From contig JACMLA010000284.1 in NCBI GenBank assembly GCA_014379815.1, positions 1-25,456 of the forward strand: a stretch of 25,456 nucleotides of DNA, written 5' to 3'. The position numbers were made by a program, and so were the translations under genes. The notes beneath the pieces are model-generated. The model made no database searches and was not told the DNA's origin. It was given only the letters and a program-made list of their open reading frames with translations. Below are positions 22,966 through 25,456 of this stretch, in pieces; the stretch's first letter is position 1, and each line of letters starts with the position of its first letter. This stretch comes from Bryobacteraceae bacterium (GTDB lineage: Bacteria; Acidobacteriota; Terriglobia; Bryobacterales; Bryobacteraceae).

Positions 22966-24312
22966 TTTTGAGAGCAAAATAATCAGTTCCAGGTCTGGAT
23001 TGTGAAGCTCGGATGGCACGTACACTGTGAAGTTACGGGCTTTTTTTACGGATTCCCAAGCTGTACCGTGTTGGCTCAGACCAAAGTATTCATAGTCCAG
23101 CTTGACCGGAAGAGCGGCGGGTGGAGTCGCCACATGCGTCAGCGCGATGCCGGGCAAGGCTTGTTGTACCAGGTGCTCGACGGAGTCCAGAGAACTGGCT
23201 TTCACCAGATGAGGCGTTCGGTCGATCAGTTCCGCGCGGGCAACATCGGAGCGAATCGCGAGATACATCCGAGTCTCGGAAAAGTAGGAATCCTGTTCTA
23301 CAGCCGCCGAGTAAATCGAGGGTTGAACCAGGCGCAGGGCGAGCGAGACAAAGTTGGTGGGTAGAACTGTCTCGAGCAGCATCCGGACTTTTTCGTCAAG
23401 GTCGCGAAAACACGCACCCAGTTCTTCGTGGTCGTAGCGTGGGAGGTCCTTGGGCTGGATTCGGGTGGAGAAGGTTGTCAAAGCGCCCGCCAGTTCGGTC
23501 ATTGCGGAAAACAACGATTCTGGATGCCCGCCTTTACTTTCGTAGATATGCCGGAATAAAGGCAGAAACGTGTTCACGGTGTAGAGCAGCCAGAAGCGAG
23601 GAACGTCGGCGGCGGTGAAGTCCGCGAGAGTTTGATTTTTCTGGCGACGTAGTCCGGAGAGCGTACTGCTTTTACCGGATAAGACTTCGAGCAAACGCCG
23701 CTCGATGGAGACCAGAAGATCACTGGCGCGGAGATCCAGAACAGGAGGGATAAACGAGGGATGCAATTGGAACAGGCCAGCGGGCGAACGTTGCACTCGC
23801 GCAACACACAGCGCAGATAAGCCCTGCCGGCTTTCGTCTCCGATCACCAGCCGGAAATTCTTTCTCGCCACTAAAACGGGTTTTTCAGCGCTGTCTGAGT
23901 ATTCGTCCTGAAGGTACTCTGTTTCGGCGCGGTACCGCGTCCGGGCTTCGCGGCCGGGGGTAGCGATATTCATTCCCCCATCGCGGTACTCAGGGATCGC
24001 GAGGTAAACATCCACCGTGTCGTGCGAAGCGGTCAGATGCTCCGAAAAGGCACGAGCCGGCGGTGCTGAATCTGCCCTCGGAAGATCGAATAGCAAACCA
24101 TCCGGCAAGATACCGGAGGCTTCAGTGAGCGCAAGAGTGCCCGCGGCGAGAGCTTCCTGATCGATGCCGAGAGTGCGGAATCCCCACGGTCGAAATTGCA
24201 GGGCCTGCGTTCGAAACTGAAGGGAAGATTCAAGGAAACGGTCCTGGTGCTGGAGGTGCTGCGGGTTCAACAACGTTCCCCTTGCCCAAACAACAGGTTC
24301 CAGTCTATGCAT
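22957..24312 (-). CDS. tssK: T6SS baseplate component TssK (copy 2, paralogue)
   Basis: A 451-residue second TssK-family protein. It aligns with copy 1 over the full length: start LEPVVWARGTLLNPQHLQHQ, middle ELAGALTTFSTRIQPKDLPR followed by YDHEELGACF, and end KLDYEYFGLSQHGTAWESV. Differences include loss of the usual HHF in the N-terminal motif (PQHLQHQ). Length is normal and no frame damage is seen, so both copies should be functional; they may form hetero-trimers or serve distinct baseplate or membrane contacts. It is transcribed divergently from tssB and convergently with the GEFT-motif gene, whose last nine bases it overlaps. No good ribosome site precedes the ATG; instead a small hairpin lies there. 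Confidence 0.92.
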   Translation of the reverse strand: MHRLEPVVWARGTLLNPQHLQHQDRFLESSLQFRTQALQFRPWGFRTLGIDQEALAAGTLALTEASGILPDGLLFDLPRADSAPPARAFSEHLTASHDTVDVYLAIPEYRDGGMNIATPGREARTRYRAETEYLQDEYSDSAEKPVLVARKNFRLVIGDESRQGLSALCVARVQRSPAGLFQLHPSFIPPVLDLRASDLLVSIERRLLEVLSGKSSTLSGLRRQKNQTLADFTAADVPRFWLLYTVNTFLPLFRHIYESKGGHPESLFSAMTELAGALTTFSTRIQPKDLPRYDHEELGACFRDLDEKVRMLLETVLPTNFVSLALRLVQPSIYSAAVEQDSYFSETRMYLAIRSDVARAELIDRTPHLVKASSLDSVEHLVQQALPGIALTHVATPPAALPVKLDYEYFGLSQHGTAWESVKKARNFTVYVPSELHNPDLELIILLSKSS

Positions 24313-24314
24313 CG

Positions 24315-24329
24315 CTGTTAAAGTAACAG
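24315..24329. repeat. Small hairpin directly upstream of tssK copy 2
   Basis: CTGTTA (24315-24320) and TAACAG (24324-24329) are exact reverse complements around a 3-base loop. In the tssK copy 2 transcript this hairpin ends two bases before the start codon, where a Shine-Dalgarno sequence would normally be. It could be an operator half-site pair or affect translation initiation; the short stem may equally be chance. Confidence 0.35.
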
Positions 24330-24459
24330 AAGCTTTCCTGTCGTGGTTCGCAAAGAGGTGTTGTCACGTTTCGCCAGGTTTTCACGCTGTGTTGTTATTA
24401 AGCTGGAAAAGTGGAACGAATGTGACATAAAATTCCACTCCTCACGGTAGTGTAGAACC

Positions 24460-24488
24460 TTGACGCATCTTCATTTCCAGAATATAGT
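24460..24488 (+). promoter_or_regulatory. Sigma-70-type promoter of tssB-tssC
   Basis: TTGACG (24460-24465) and TATAGT (24483-24488) are separated by exactly 17 bases, each matching consensus in five of six positions. Transcription would start near 24495, giving a leader of about 20 bases that contains the strong ribosome site GGAGGG (24507-24512) just before the tssB ATG. This is the best promoter-like sequence in the window and suggests housekeeping-sigma expression of the sheath genes. Confidence 0.65.
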
Positions 24489-24514
24489 GATCCAACAGCC
24501 ACCTGTGGAGGGTT

Positions 24515-25033
24515 ATGGGCAGAGAAAGTACGCAGCACAAGCTTGACCGTGTTCGGTCACCGCGCGTTCACATCACCTACGATGTTGAGATCGGTGGCGC
24601 CATCGAGTTGAAGGAGCTGCCTTTTGTCGTGGGTGTGCTGGGAGACTTTACCGGTCAGCCGGAGCAGCCGCTCCCTAAGCTAAAAGAGCGAAAGTTTATC
24701 GAAATCAACCCGGATAACTTCGATTCTGTACTGGAAGGCATGAAGCCGCATCTTGCATTCGCGGTGGAAAATAAACTCAGCGAAGAGTCCGATGCGGCGA
24801 ATCTCAAGATCGACCTGCGGTTCCGGAGCATGGATGATTTCGAGCCCGAGAATGTGGCAAGGCAGGTAAAACCGCTTAAGGAATTGCTGGATTTGCGAAC
24901 CCGTCTGTCCGATCTTCGGGGAAGTCTGCAGGGCAACGACAAGCTCGAAGAGCTGCTTCTGGAAGCAGTTGGTAACACCGAGAAACTGGAACAAATCAAG
25001 GGCGAGATGGGCAAAGAAGGCGCTAATGGCTGA
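24515..25033 (+). CDS. tssB: T6SS contractile sheath small subunit TssB (VipA)
   Basis: A 172-residue TssB-family protein. The start ESTQHKLDRVRSPRVHITYD, the motif LPFVVGVLGDFTG, the FIEINPDNFDSVLEGMKP segment and the C-terminal LLDLRTRLSDLRG/GNDKLEELL helix are family hallmarks. TssB pairs with TssC to build the cytoplasmic contractile sheath around the Hcp tube. GGAGGG lies directly upstream. The stop overlaps the start of tssC by eight bases, which supports coupled synthesis of the two subunits. Confidence 0.96.
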   Translation: MGRESTQHKLDRVRSPRVHITYDVEIGGAIELKELPFVVGVLGDFTGQPEQPLPKLKERKFIEINPDNFDSVLEGMKPHLAFAVENKLSEESDAANLKIDLRFRSMDDFEPENVARQVKPLKELLDLRTRLSDLRGSLQGNDKLEELLLEAVGNTEKLEQIKGEMGKEGANG

Positions 25034-25456
25034 TCCACAAGCCGCACAGGGACCGCTCGCCGTTACCGAACAGGTCGCGAGTAAGGGTCTGCTTGATCAG
25101 ATCGTTGAAGAAGGCCGCTTCGGTTCCGAACCGGTTGCGCGTGAGCGGGGCAAGGATCTCGTCAAAGAATTTGTCGCGCAGGTCCTGGAAGGATCGATGA
25201 CGATCGCCAGGGATGCGGAGGTGATGATCAACGCGCGTATCGCGCAAATCGATCACCTGATTTCGCTCCAATTGAGCGAAATCATCCACCATCCGTCGTT
25301 TCAAAAGTTGGAGTCCACCTGGCGTGGCGTGAAGTATCTGATGGATCAGAGCGAAACTGGAACGATGCTCAAGATCCGTCTCCTCAATACCAGCAAAAAG
25401 GAACTCCTCAAGGATCTGCAGAGGGCGCCCGAATTCGATCAGAGCGCACTGTTTAA
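25026..25456 (+). CDS. tssC: T6SS contractile sheath large subunit TssC (VipB), C-terminus beyond window
   Basis: The first 143 or so codons of tssC, open to the right edge. The ATG at 25026 overlaps the end of tssB by eight bases. After a 20-residue leader (MADPQAAQGPLAVTEQVASK) the sequence shows the family-typical VLEGSMTIARDAEVMINARI, IDHLISLQLSEIIHHP and the diagnostic FQKLESTWRGVKYLMDQSET, then LKIRLLNTSKKELLKDL. Full-length TssC is about 490-500 residues, so roughly two thirds lie outside. No abnormality is seen in the visible part. Confidence 0.96.
   Translation, partial: MADPQAAQGPLAVTEQVASKGLLDQIVEEGRFGSEPVARERGKDLVKEFVAQVLEGSMTIARDAEVMINARIAQIDHLISLQLSEIIHHPSFQKLESTWRGVKYLMDQSETGTMLKIRLLNTSKKELLKDLQRAPEFDQSALF

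Overview
The window looks like a chromosomal segment of an Acidobacteriota bacterium, most likely a Solibacteres/Bryobacterales-type soil lineage. This is inferred from the gene mix (a GtaA/DUF4965 glutaminase, a giant CheB-CheR-PAS kinase, a Tat-exported sulfite oxidase, a type VI secretion cluster with proline-rich GEFT-motif proteins) and from the moderately high GC. It was not checked by any search. No tRNA, rRNA, CRISPR array or intact insertion sequence was seen.

Layout. Bases 1-1517 (-) hold the N-terminal two thirds or so of an exported glutaminase-A-like protein. Bases 1583-6895 form a signalling block: a small Rcp1-like response regulator (-), divergent from a 1459-residue CheB-CheR-PAS-histidine kinase (+), which overlaps a second receiver-only regulator by an ATGA. 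Next come a small RRM RNA-binding protein (-), a 622-base gap, a B12-dependent-type radical SAM protein (+), and a translationally coupled pair on the minus strand: a degenerate GIY-YIG protein followed by an unknown 113-residue protein. From about 10.5 to 13.9 kb on the plus strand lie a small coiled-coil/HTH protein, a sulfite-oxidase-family molybdoenzyme, an RmlC-like epimerase and RmlB (dTDP-glucose 4,6-dehydratase).

From 13886 to the right edge is a type VI secretion system (T6SS) region. A tight minus-strand operon reads tssK, tssL, tssM, an unknown 216-residue gene, and an FHA-transmembrane-lytic transglycosylase fusion. Divergent from it is a 444-residue proline-rich, tail-anchored protein with four spaced G-[ED]-[FY]-T motifs and an N-terminal region that resembles a worn-down protein kinase N-lobe. 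It runs convergently into a second, clearly paralogous tssK. Divergent from tssK2, behind a good sigma-70-type promoter, start tssB and tssC, the contractile sheath; tssC runs off the window. TssA/E/F/G/H, Hcp, VgrG and TssJ are not in this window and may lie beyond the right edge.

How the parts fit. TssK (baseplate-membrane adaptor), TssL and TssM (inner-membrane complex) and TssBC (sheath) are standard. The unusual components are the two TssK paralogues, the FHA-TM-SLT protein, which could link a cytoplasmic phospho-threonine signal to periplasmic wall opening, the GEFT-motif membrane protein and the unknown gene overlapping tssM. Together they suggest a T6SS variant with its own phospho-regulated accessory layer, which is the most interesting content of the window.
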